Positions 9,836 to 17,267 of a stretch of 64,000 nt of DNA are shown here, piece after piece (position 1 is the stretch's first letter; each line of letters begins with the position of its first letter). The translations under genes were made by a program, and so were the position numbers. Below the pieces are notes generated by a model. The model made no database searches. It had not been told where the DNA came from and saw only the letters and a list, made by a program, of their open reading frames with translations. Origin of the DNA: Streptomyces sp. SJL17-4. GTDB taxonomy: Bacteria > Actinomycetota > Actinomycetes > Streptomycetales > Streptomycetaceae. The stretch lies in contig NZ_CP104578.1 in NCBI RefSeq assembly GCF_036826855.1, positions 7,126,501-7,190,500 on the forward strand. Reading direction: 5' to 3'.

Positions 9836-9949
9836 ACCGGGACACAGGCAGGCACGGGGAGCGGTACGGGTGGTGTCTGCTGTCTCTCCTGGGCCGGCAA
9901 GCCGTCGGGGAGCCGGCTCCGGGTGCTGCGGTCGCTCGGTCTGGTGTGA
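9836..9949 (+). pseudogene. Remnant of a C39-like peptidase gene 3' end
   Basis: In the frame ending at the TGA 9947-9949 the DNA reads SGTGGVCCLSWAGKP...LRSLGLV-stop. It aligns without gaps to the last 26 codons of the C39-like gene at the left edge (GGTGGVCYLFWPVKP...LQALGLL-stop), with about half the residues identical and the same bases after the stop (TGAGCA). There is no start codon or upstream coding similarity, so it is a gene end only. It lies 46 bases after the immunity gene. The rest of 9791-10097 shows no gene. Confidence 0.6.
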
Positions 9950-10097
9950 GCAGTGCTCGCCAAGATCCGGGCTCGCGCGGAAGGCGCCGCTCTCGCCGTG
10001 CGGGAGTGGGGAGCCCAGGGTGTGAACAAGGTGAACGGCGGGTGCAATGTGTCATCTCCCCGCGGGAGTTGACGGAGCGCTGCGCTACGTTGCGGGA

Positions 10098-10880
10098 GTG
10101 ACCGACATAGCATCGCGCATCGACACCTCGCGGCCCCACACCGCCCGGATCTGGAACTATTGGACCGGCGGGAAGGACAATTACCCCGTTGACCGGGAGG
10201 CCGGCGACCGGATCCGGGACCTGCATCCCGGGATCGGGGAGTACGCGAAGGCGGACCGGCTGTTCCTCGGGCGGGCGGTGCGCCACCTGGCCGAACAGGA
10301 GGGCATCCGGCAGTTCCTGGACATCGGGACGGGACTGCCGAGCGCCGACAACACCCACGAGGTCGCCCAGCGCGTCGCCCCCGACGCGCGGGTCGTGTAC
10401 GTGGACAACGACCCGCTCGTCCTCGCGCACGCCCGTGCCCTGCTGGTCGGGACGCCCGAGGGTTGCACCGACTACCTGGACGCCGATCTGCGGGACGTCG
10501 ACACGGTCCTGGCCGCCGCCTCGAAGACGCTGGACCTCTCGCAGCCTGTCGCGCTGATGCTGCTCGGGGTCGTCATCTTCATCGAGGACGACGAGGAGTC
10601 GTACGCGATCGTCCGCCGGCTCCTGGACGCGCTGGCCCCTGGCAGCCACCTCGTCCTGTCCCACACGGTCACCCATCCCGACATGCCGGATGTCGACGCT
10701 GCCGTGGCGTTCTGGAACGAGCACGGCACTCCGAGGCTCACCCAGCGGACCCCGACCGCCGTCGCGCGCTACTTCGACGGCCTGGAACTGCTGCCGCCCG
10801 GCGTGGTGTCCTGCTCCGCCTGGCGGCCGGAGACGCCCTCCGCCGATGTCGCGATGTACGCGGGCGTCGGCCGCAAGTAG
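10098..10880 (+). CDS. SAM-dependent methyltransferase, DUF574/PF04672 family
   Basis: The 260-residue protein begins TDIASRIDTSRPHTARIWNYWTGG, the hallmark N-terminus of the S-adenosyl methyltransferase family that is greatly expanded in Streptomyces. The SAM site is visible as FLDIGTGLPSADNTHEVAQ, followed by VVYVDNDPLVLAHARALL. GTG 10098 is chosen because homologs start there; the frame is open from 10047. No good ribosome site precedes it and TACGTT lies 8 bases upstream, so a leaderless transcript is possible. The methyl acceptor of this family is generally unknown, and the neighbours do not help. Confidence 0.88.
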   Translation: MTDIASRIDTSRPHTARIWNYWTGGKDNYPVDREAGDRIRDLHPGIGEYAKADRLFLGRAVRHLAEQEGIRQFLDIGTGLPSADNTHEVAQRVAPDARVVYVDNDPLVLAHARALLVGTPEGCTDYLDADLRDVDTVLAAASKTLDLSQPVALMLLGVVIFIEDDEESYAIVRRLLDALAPGSHLVLSHTVTHPDMPDVDAAVAFWNEHGTPRLTQRTPTAVARYFDGLELLPPGVVSCSAWRPETPSADVAMYAGVGRK

Positions 10881-11075
10881 CGGTGGTGAACCCCTGCGCC
10901 CCCGAGTGGTCTCCGGCACAGCGGGGGTCGTCCCCTCTCCGTCCCGGACCGGCCGTTGCCCGTTCGGCGCAAGGCCCACGCGGCCGCCGGCACCGTCCGA
11001 CCGGGCCGGGCGGCCCCGGGGGACGTGACCCCCGTCTCTACCAAGGGGCCACCCCCGTGCCGCACTGTGGTGGCC

Positions 11076-11225
11076 ATGACCGCAGCCACCTACGCCCGCT
11101 TCCTCTCCCGCGCCCGCACGGGCGGTCCGAAGGACGGCGACGGGCCCAAGATCCTGGAGCACGTGCTCGGCTGGACGCTGGTCGTCGTGCTCGCTGTCTT
11201 CGTCACCCGGGCGGGCCTCATGTGA
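11076..11225 (+). CDS. Small single-pass membrane protein (49 aa)
   Basis: The frame from ATG 11076 gives a basic N-terminal half (TYARFLSRARTGGPKDGDGPK) and one hydrophobic segment (LGWTLVVVLAVFVTRAGLM) reaching the C-terminus. It sits between the methyltransferase and the acyl-CoA dehydrogenase, with its stop 110 bases before the next start. Coding is inferred from the clean membrane segment and G/C third positions; there is no strong ribosome site. Function unknown. Confidence 0.5.
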   Translation: MTAATYARFLSRARTGGPKDGDGPKILEHVLGWTLVVVLAVFVTRAGLM

Positions 11226-11334
11226 GGACGGCCGTGTGATCTGCCGGGACGGAACGGGCATACTCCCCGCGACCCCGCGCGCGCCCCGCACGCCCGTGCC
11301 CGTGCCCGCGCCCGGCAGGGAGGAGCGCCCGGCC

Positions 11335-12510
11335 ATGGCCGACAGCACCCCGGACGGCGTCGAACGCCGGCTGCCCACCGACGAGGCCCGCGAGCTGCTC
11401 GCCCTGACGCGGGACATCGCCCGGCGGGAGATCGCCCCGCGCGCCGCCGAAGAGGAGGACGCCGGCCACTTCCCCCGCGAGCTCTTCACCCTGCTGTCCC
11501 GCTCCGGGCTGCTCGGACTGCCCTACGACCCCGAACACGGCGGGGGCGGTCAGCCGTACGAGGTGTACCTCCAGGTCCTGGAAGAGCTCGCAGCGGCCCG
11601 GCTCACCGTCGGACTCGGCGTCAGCGTCCACAGCCTCTCCTGCCACGCCCTCGCCCGCTACGGCACCGACGAGCAGCGTGCCGCCCACCTGCCCTCGATG
11701 CTGGGCGGCGGACTCCTCGGCGCGTACTGCCTCTCCGAACCCTCCGCCGGATCGGACGCCGCGGCGCTCCGCACCCGGGCCGTCCGGGACGGAGGCGGCG
11801 GCGACTGGGTGATCGACGGCACCAAAGCGTGGATCACCCACGGCGGGATCGCGGACTTCTGCACGGTCATGGCCCGGACCGGTGAGGACGGGCCGCGAGG
11901 AATCACCGCCTTCCTGGTGCCGGGGGACGCGCCGGGACTGAGCGCCGCTCCGCCCGAACGCAAGATGGGCATGAAGGGCTCGCCCACCGCACAGCTCCAC
12001 TTCGACGGGGTACGGGTCCCCGACGCGCGGCGCCTCGGCGCGGAGGGGCAGGGCTTCGCCATCGCGCTCGACGCCCTGGACTCGGGGCGGCTGGGCATCG
12101 CCGCCTGCGCGGTCGGGCTCAGCCAGGCGGCTCTGGACGTGGCCGTCGCGTACGCCGTGGAGCGCCGCCAGTTCGGCCGGCCGATCGCCGACTTCCAGGG
12201 GCTCCGCTTCCTCCTCGCCGACATGGCGACCCGGATCGAGGCGGGCAGGGCGCTCTACCTGGAGGCGGCGAGGCTCCGGGACGAGGGGCGGCCCTTCGGC
12301 CGCCGCGCCGCGATGGCCAAGCTGTTCTGCTCGGACGCCGCCATGCGGATCACGACGGACGCCGTGCAGGTGCTCGGCGGATACGGGTACACGGCGGACT
12401 TCCCCGTGGAGCGGTACATGCGGGAGGCGAAGATGCTCCAGATCGTCGAGGGCACGAATCAGATTCAGCGCGTGGTGATCAGCCGAGCGCTGCTGAAGGG
12501 GGGAAAGTAG
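11335..12510 (+). CDS. Acyl-CoA dehydrogenase
   Basis: A 391-residue flavoenzyme of the acyl-CoA dehydrogenase family, oxidising acyl-CoA to 2-enoyl-CoA with FAD and passing electrons to ETF. FAD/substrate motifs are YCLSEPSAGSDAAAL and WITHGGIADFCTVMART; the C-terminal segment MLQIVEGTNQIQR holds the Glu that serves as catalytic base in many members. ATG 11335 is preceded by GGGAGGAG nine bases upstream; the frame is open from 11236 but those codons are Pro/Arg-rich filler. Length is normal. It stands alone, so its chain-length preference cannot be judged. A role in fatty-acid or branched-chain catabolism is inferred. Confidence 0.92.
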   Translation: MADSTPDGVERRLPTDEARELLALTRDIARREIAPRAAEEEDAGHFPRELFTLLSRSGLLGLPYDPEHGGGGQPYEVYLQVLEELAAARLTVGLGVSVHSLSCHALARYGTDEQRAAHLPSMLGGGLLGAYCLSEPSAGSDAAALRTRAVRDGGGGDWVIDGTKAWITHGGIADFCTVMARTGEDGPRGITAFLVPGDAPGLSAAPPERKMGMKGSPTAQLHFDGVRVPDARRLGAEGQGFAIALDALDSGRLGIAACAVGLSQAALDVAVAYAVERRQFGRPIADFQGLRFLLADMATRIEAGRALYLEAARLRDEGRPFGRRAAMAKLFCSDAAMRITTDAVQVLGGYGYTADFPVERYMREAKMLQIVEGTNQIQRVVISRALLKGGK

Positions 12511-12577
12511 CAGGGCAGCCGGACCCGCCTTCGCGACGATCTCCGCGCGGGGCTCCCGTTCCCGAGGAGGACTTCTG

Positions 12578-13141
12578 ATGCGCAGCGTGACGTACTCGAT
12601 GAATGTCTCGCTCGACGGCTACATCGTCGGGCCGGACGGCGGCTTCGACTGGGGGGCTCCCGACGCAGAGGCCTTCCGTTTCTGGATCGACGAGATCCGA
12701 GGCGTCGGCGTCCACCTGTTGGGGCGACGGCTGTACGAGACGATGCTGTACTGGGAGACCGCCGACCAGGATCCGTCGCTCGACGACGCGGGGCGCGAGT
12801 GGACCGCGCTCTGGAACCCGCTCCCGAAGGTGGTGTTCTCCCGCACGCTGTCGGAGGTGCAGGGGCATGCCCGCCTGGCCTCCGGTGGGTTGGCGGAGGA
12901 GATCGAGCGCTTGCGCGCCGAGCCGGGCGAGGGCGACATCGCGATCGGCGGTGCGACGCTCGCCGCCGAGGCGGCCGAGCTGGGCCTGATCGACGAATAC
13001 CAGGTCATGGTCTACCCGGTGCTGGTCGGCGGTGGCATTCCGTTCTTCGCCCGGAACGAGCGCCGGGTGGACCTCGAACTCATCGAGACCCGCACGTTCG
13101 GCCCCCGAGTCGTCCACCTCCGCTACCGCGTGGCGCGCTAG
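12578..13141 (+). CDS. Dihydrofolate reductase-like (RibD C-terminal domain) protein
   Basis: A 187-residue protein of the RibD-C/DHFR-like fold, beginning MRSVTYSMNVSLDGYIVGPDGGFDW and ending with the typical DEYQVMVYPVLVGGGIPFF segment. GAGGAGG precedes the ATG at normal spacing. Such small NADPH-binding reductases in Streptomyces are mostly uncharacterised; the fold is shared with the riboflavin reductase RibD but no riboflavin gene is near. Transcription runs into a repeat-filled stretch. Confidence 0.85.
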   Translation: MRSVTYSMNVSLDGYIVGPDGGFDWGAPDAEAFRFWIDEIRGVGVHLLGRRLYETMLYWETADQDPSLDDAGREWTALWNPLPKVVFSRTLSEVQGHARLASGGLAEEIERLRAEPGEGDIAIGGATLAAEAAELGLIDEYQVMVYPVLVGGGIPFFARNERRVDLELIETRTFGPRVVHLRYRVAR

Positions 13142-13285
13142 GCAGGCCGGATCCACGCGGGGCAGGCCGGATCCGCGGGGCAGGCCGGATCCATCTGGGG
13201 CATGCCGGATCCACGCGCCGGGCCGGCCGGGGTCACGCGCCGGGCACGCCGGATCCACCCGCCGGGCAGGCCGGATCCACCTGGT
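13142..13285. repeat. Degenerate tandem repeat with GGATCC core, about seven units
   Basis: Immediately after the reductase stop the motif GGGCAGGCCGGATCCAC recurs about seven times at 18-23 base spacing, with small variations (CATGCC, CACGCC, one unit GGCCGGGGTCAC). It lies in the 3' space between a plus-strand gene and a minus-strand gene. No open frame through it looks like real protein. Confidence 0.8.
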
Positions 13286-13330
13286 CGCGCACCGTTCGTC
13301 CGCCTGGCTGCCGTCACATACGGTGGCTGG

Positions 13331-13726
13331 TCATCGCCCGTCGCCCGGTCGGACCAGGGTCCCGCTGACGCGTACCGTGCGGTCCGCCCAGACGGGACCC
13401 GAGGCGAGCCGCGCCCACTCCTGGTCGCGGTGGCCCGGGAGGGTGCGTCCCTGGCTCGCCCAGAGGGAGAGCACGGCCTTGTAGATGGGCGGGTCGGCGG
13501 GGAGGTGGGCCGGGGTGGGCACCTGCGCCGGTACGGGGACGGGGACCGGCGCCTGTGGATGCACCGGCGTGGCCGTCGGCGTGGCCGACGGCGCAGGTGT
13601 CGGCGCGGGCATCGGCGCCGGCGTCGACATCGGCGTCGACATCGGGTGAGGAACCGATTCTTCAATGCGCGGCTCGGCCTGCCGGTGCCGACCGATTCCG
13701 CTGGGCGTGGTGTACAGCGTGGTCAT
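13331..13726 (-). CDS. Small Pro/Thr-rich conserved hypothetical protein
   Basis: The minus-strand frame gives 131 residues: a short start (MTTLYTTPSGIGRHRQAEP), a low-complexity Pro/Ala/Thr/Val stretch, and a folded-looking end (IYKAVLSLWASQGRTLPGHRDQEWARLASGPVW). The C-terminal block resembles small conserved actinomycete proteins in which xxYxALxxxWxxxGRxLPGxxDxEW recurs; this is from memory. It may start later at 13642. The ribosome site is weak. Function unknown. Confidence 0.5.
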   Translation of the reverse strand: MTTLYTTPSGIGRHRQAEPRIEESVPHPMSTPMSTPAPMPAPTPAPSATPTATPVHPQAPVPVPVPAQVPTPAHLPADPPIYKAVLSLWASQGRTLPGHRDQEWARLASGPVWADRTVRVSGTLVRPGDGR

Positions 13727-13825
13727 GCCCGGACCAACGCGCCCCGGCGGCCGTGGTCACCGCCGAGCGGATTCGAGCGGCAGTTCGTCCGGTACCCGGT
13801 GCACGACTCTGGCCCCCCGGCGCGC

Positions 13826-13844
13826 ACCTGACGTACCGTCAGGT
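13826..13844. promoter_or_regulatory. TetR-type operator palindrome
   Basis: ACCTGACGTACCGTCAGGT is a perfect inverted repeat of 8-bp arms and a 3-base spacer, 43 bases before the ATG at 13888. Its core TGACG-N3-CGTCA recurs at 56465-56481 in front of the thiolase/OB-fold pair. The symmetry and size suit a TetR-family dimer. No TetR gene is in the window. Confidence 0.65.
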
Positions 13845-13887
13845 TCCTCTCGCGGAAGACACGCGCTCGCCGACCAGGAGGTCAGCC

Positions 13888-15024
13888 ATGTCCGTGCACC
13901 GGCACGTCGACGACCGGCCCGTCGCACTCGACGAATACCCCGTGCACCAGGCCCCGCTCTCGATGAAGCACCACGTCAGCGGCGACCGCAACGCCTACGA
14001 CCGGTGCATCTTCCACGTCTTCGACCACACCGGCCGCGCCCTGCTCATCGCCGGTCTCGGGGTCTACCCGAACACCGGGGTCGTCGACGCCTACGCCACC
14101 CTCCGCGTCGGTGACCGGCTGCACGCCGTCCGGGCCTCCGACGCGCTCGGCGACGACCGGATGAACCTCTCCGTCGGCCCGTTCACCATCACCGTGGACG
14201 AGCCCCTCAAGCGGCTCTCCCTGTGCTGCGCGGCCGACCCGGACGAGCCAGAGGGCCTCTCGTACGACCTGAGCTGGACCGGCGACTTCCCCGCCGTCTG
14301 GGAGCCCCACCACACCCAGCGCCACGGCGGCCGGCTCACCCTCGAAGGCCGTCGCTTCGTCCAGGCGGGCCACTGCTCGGGCACGATCAGGGCCGGTGGC
14401 GAGGAGTTCGCGGTCACGCCGGGGGAGTGGACCGGCACCCGCGACCGCAGCTGGGGAGTCCGCCCGATCCCCGGCGAGGAGCCGGGCCGCGGCGCCGAGT
14501 TCCGCCCCGAGGGCTTCCACTGGCTCTGGATACCGATGCGCTTCGAGGACCGCTTCCTCATGGTCATCGCCCAGGAGGACGCCGACGGCTACCGCACCCT
14601 CAACGAGGCCCTGCTCGTACGGAACGGCCACCGCGACACCCAACTCGGCTGGCCCCGCACCGAGATCACGTACCACCCGGGCACCCGCCACCCGGAACGG
14701 GCCACCGTCCACCTCACGGACCCGACCGGCAAGCCCCTGGAGATCGGCGTCGACGTCCTCGCCTCCTCCCCGCTCGCCGTCGGCGCCGGCTACCCGCCCG
14801 CCACCGACTGGCAGCACGGCACGTGGCAGGGCCGCGGCTGGGCCGACCGGCGCGTCTACGACCTCACGGATCCCGCCGCCCACCCCATGGCGGCGTACGG
14901 CGTCACCGACCACGCCGCCCGCTTCACCCTCGACGGTCACACCGGCTACGGCATCTTCGAGCACGGCTCGTTCGGCCGCCACGACCCCAGCGGCTTCGCC
15001 GACCACACGTCAACGGCCCGCTGA
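13888..15024 (+). CDS. Conserved hypothetical protein, possibly AttH/CrtC-like lipocalin fold
   Basis: A 378-residue soluble protein from ATG 13888, with AGGAG eight bases upstream; the frame is open further upstream but that part is low complexity. It is rich in aromatic beta-strand motifs: PGEWTGTRDRSWGVRP, FHWLWIPMRFEDRFLM, and near the C-terminus TGYGIFEHGSFGRHDPSGF. These recall the AttH/hydroxyneurosporene-synthase-like double lipocalin fold, but that assignment is tentative. Its stop overlaps the ribosome site of the next gene, so the two are one unit controlled from the palindrome at 13826. A lipid-related role is inferred from the partner. Confidence 0.75.
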   Translation: MSVHRHVDDRPVALDEYPVHQAPLSMKHHVSGDRNAYDRCIFHVFDHTGRALLIAGLGVYPNTGVVDAYATLRVGDRLHAVRASDALGDDRMNLSVGPFTITVDEPLKRLSLCCAADPDEPEGLSYDLSWTGDFPAVWEPHHTQRHGGRLTLEGRRFVQAGHCSGTIRAGGEEFAVTPGEWTGTRDRSWGVRPIPGEEPGRGAEFRPEGFHWLWIPMRFEDRFLMVIAQEDADGYRTLNEALLVRNGHRDTQLGWPRTEITYHPGTRHPERATVHLTDPTGKPLEIGVDVLASSPLAVGAGYPPATDWQHGTWQGRGWADRRVYDLTDPAAHPMAAYGVTDHAARFTLDGHTGYGIFEHGSFGRHDPSGFADHTSTAR

Positions 15025-15034
15025 GGAGCCCTCC

Positions 15035-16126
15035 GTGACCTCCGTACCCCGCCCCCGCACCACCACCCGCGACCCCGAGGAACTCGGGCGCCGGCTCACC
15101 GCCTGGCTGGACCGGCAGCTGCCCGGCGCCCGGGTCACCGGGCTCGCCGTGCCCGGCTCCAACGGCATGTCCAGCGAGACCCTGCTCTTCGACCTGGACC
15201 ACCCGGACGCACCGGTACGCGGCTGCGCCCTGCGACTGGCCGCCGACCCCGCGGCGTACACCGTCTTCCCCGTCTATGACATGGCCCGCCAGCACCGGGT
15301 CATGCGCCTGGTCGGCGAGCACACCGACATCCCCGTACCGCGTGTGCTGTGGCTCGAAGAGGACCCCGAGCCGCTCGGCGCGCCCTTCTTCGTGATGGCC
15401 CGAGCCGAGGGCCGTGTCCCGCCGGACGTCATGCCCTACACGTACGAGGGGAACTGGCTGCACGCCGCCACCGACGACGAACGCGCCCTGCTGGAGGCCG
15501 AGTCCGTCTCCGTTCTCGCCCGGCTGCACGACCAGTTCCCCGCGAAGGAGGCGGAGTTCCTGCTGCCGGACGGGCCGGGGACGCCACTGCGCCGTCATGT
15601 CGACGCCCAACGCGCGTACTACGCCTGGGTGGTGGACGGGCTCGCGCCCTCGCCGCTCATCGAGTCGGCCTTCGACTGGCTGGAGGCGCACTGGCCGGCC
15701 GACGAGGGCCCGGCCGTCCTCGGCTGGGGAGACGCGCGCATCGGGAACATCGTCTACGACGGATTCACCCCCGCCGCCGTCCTCGACTGGGAGATGGCGG
15801 CCTGCGTCCCGCGCGAGGTCGACCTCGGCTGGACGGTCTACCTGCACCGCTTCTTCCAGGACCTGACCGTCGGCTTCGGCCAGCCCGGGCTGCCCGGTTT
15901 CCTGCGGCGAGACGCGGTCGAGCGGCGCTACGCGGAGCTGACCGGACACACCCCGCGCGACATGGAGTTCCACACCCTCTACGCGGCACTGCGGCACGCG
16001 ATCGTGATGCTCAGGATCGCGTACCGACAGGCGCACTTCGGCGAGGTCGAGATACCCGCGGACCCCGACGGCCTGATCCTGCACCACGCCACCCTGGCGG
16101 CGATGGTGCGGGGAAGCTACTGGTGA
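15035..16126 (+). CDS. Phosphotransferase family protein (APH/ACAD10-like kinase fold)
   Basis: A 363-residue protein of the aminoglycoside-phosphotransferase-like fold. It shows a nucleotide-binding N-lobe start (GLAVPGSNGMSSETLLFDL), the hinge MARAEGRVPPDVMPY, and the catalytic loop LGWGDARIGNIVYDGFTPAAVLDWEMA. In that loop the usual HGD is WGD, as in the ACAD10-like branch associated with lipid catabolism rather than drug resistance. GTG 15035 follows GAGGAG that overlaps the upstream stop. Substrate unknown; a hydroxy-acyl-CoA or steroid-related substrate is only an inference from family context. Confidence 0.85.
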   Translation: MTSVPRPRTTTRDPEELGRRLTAWLDRQLPGARVTGLAVPGSNGMSSETLLFDLDHPDAPVRGCALRLAADPAAYTVFPVYDMARQHRVMRLVGEHTDIPVPRVLWLEEDPEPLGAPFFVMARAEGRVPPDVMPYTYEGNWLHAATDDERALLEAESVSVLARLHDQFPAKEAEFLLPDGPGTPLRRHVDAQRAYYAWVVDGLAPSPLIESAFDWLEAHWPADEGPAVLGWGDARIGNIVYDGFTPAAVLDWEMAACVPREVDLGWTVYLHRFFQDLTVGFGQPGLPGFLRRDAVERRYAELTGHTPRDMEFHTLYAALRHAIVMLRIAYRQAHFGEVEIPADPDGLILHHATLAAMVRGSYW

Positions 16127-16127
16127 G

Positions 16128-16152
16128 CGGAGGGGCCCGCGGGCCCCGTCCG
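16128..16152. terminator. Bidirectional terminator hairpin
   Basis: CGGA, then GGGGCCCGCGGGCCCC (a perfect 16-base palindrome), one unpaired G, then TCCG. It lies between the ends of the convergent phosphotransferase gene and the minus-strand gene at 16161, with no T-run, as is usual in this genus. Confidence 0.7.
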
Positions 16153-16160
16153 GACAGTTC

Positions 16161-16529
16161 CTAGGCCGCGCGCCGCATCTGCGGCACCCGGATCGGACGC
16201 GAGCCCGGTCCGCCGACGTGCGAGAAGGGCTGCGTGCGCCAGTCGAGACCCTGGGGGAGCGTCAGAAGCAGGGCGGTGTCCTGCTCCTGGACCTCCAGGG
16301 TGTCGTCGGCCGGCCGGGCCTCGGTCGCCGACAGGCCCGTCCCCGGGCAGACCGTCAGGACGAAGGGGTTCCACGGCGTCGGGCAGAGCGCGTGCTCCGG
16401 CAGCGCGTCCTCGTCCGCGAGCAGCGCGATCGGCTGCACGCACTCCGGGCAGATGACCCGGAACATCTCAAAGGTGTCGTACGCGTCGAGCTCTTCGGAC
16501 GTGTCGACCGAATCAACAGGCTCCTGCAT
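16161..16529 (-). CDS. Conserved hypothetical protein with CxxC pair (122 aa)
   Basis: The protein starts MQEPVDSVDTSEELDAYDTFEMFRVICPECVQPIALLADEDALPEHALC, so it has ICPEC and further Cys residues that could bind zinc, and an acidic N-terminus. ATG 16529 is preceded by GGGGGAG about nine bases upstream. Very long open frames continue upstream on this strand but they are antisense to the Lrp and amidohydrolase genes. It is divergent from the Lrp-type regulator over 225 bases. Function unknown. Confidence 0.75.
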   Translation of the reverse strand: MQEPVDSVDTSEELDAYDTFEMFRVICPECVQPIALLADEDALPEHALCPTPWNPFVLTVCPGTGLSATEARPADDTLEVQEQDTALLLTLPQGLDWRTQPFSHVGGPGSRPIRVPQMRRAA

Positions 16530-16754
16530 GGAGAATCTCCCCCTCGGGTGGGTCGGCCGGATCTGTGCGGCCTCGACCACAGCAAGCACTTCCCATACGG
16601 CCGTCCGCATAATCGTGTGGCAGTACCCCAGGCCGGACGCAAACCTGTGGCGTTCGTCACATGCCCGCCGCAGGTGCCCCGGGATGACCCATACCGCCCG
16701 ATTGCGGTCGACCTCGGCGATGCCGCGCCCCGCAGGGAGCAATAGGGTCACCGC

Positions 16755-17195
16755 ATGGAGGAGCTGGATCGTCAGATCGTCGAGTTGCTCGTCAAGGACG
16801 GGCGCATGAGCTACACCGACCTGGGCAAGGCCACGGGCCTGTCCACGTCGGCGGTGCATCAGCGCGTCCGCCGTCTGGAGCAGCGCGGAGTCATCCGCGG
16901 CTACGCCGCCGTCGTGGACCCGGAGGCCGTCGGCCTGCCGCTGACCGCCTTCATCTCGGTCAAACCCTTCGACCCCAGCGCCCCCGACGACACCCCCGAC
17001 CGGCTCGCCGACATCCCGGAGATCGAGGCGTGCCACAGCGTCGCCGGTGACGAGAACTACATCCTCAAGGTCCGCGTCGCCACCCCGCTGGAGCTGGAGC
17101 ACCTGCTCAGCCGCATCCGCTCCCAGGCCGGTGTCTCCAGCCGCACCACCGTCGTCCTCTCCACCCCGTACGAGGCGAGACCGCCGCGCATCTGA
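16755..17195 (+). CDS. Lrp/AsnC family transcriptional regulator
   Basis: A 146-residue protein with the N-terminal HTH (LDRQIVELLVKDGRMSYTDLGKATGLSTSAVHQRVRRLEQRG) followed by the RAM/AsnC ligand-binding domain (AFISVKPF...EIEACHSVAGDENYILKVRVAT). These regulators sense amino acids or related small molecules. TAGGGT six bases before the ATG suggests a leaderless transcript. It could act on the divergent gene at 16161 or on the amidohydrolase downstream; neither is proven. Confidence 0.92.
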   Translation: MEELDRQIVELLVKDGRMSYTDLGKATGLSTSAVHQRVRRLEQRGVIRGYAAVVDPEAVGLPLTAFISVKPFDPSAPDDTPDRLADIPEIEACHSVAGDENYILKVRVATPLELEHLLSRIRSQAGVSSRTTVVLSTPYEARPPRI

Positions 17196-17209
17196 CAGTC
17201 CGCGTGGAT

Positions 17210-17225
17210 GTCCCTCAAGGGGGAC
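17210..17225. terminator. Small hairpin after the Lrp gene
   Basis: GTCCC-TCAAGG-GGGAC, a 5-bp stem 14 bases after the Lrp stop. It is weak as a terminator and may equally be part of the next gene's upstream region. Confidence 0.35.
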
Positions 17226-17267
17226 CTGCCGGACAAAGCGGGTCCGGGTAGGTCCTAGCCTGGTCGC

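Noticed and set aside
13142..13285. The GGATCC repeat as a CRISPR array
   Set aside because: Unit-to-unit distance is only 18-23 bases with no room for spacers, units vary, and no cas gene is present.
15035..16126. Phosphotransferase as an aminoglycoside-resistance gene
   Set aside because: The catalytic loop is WGDARIGN as in ACAD10-like lipid-associated members, and the gene is coupled to a lipocalin-like protein gene.
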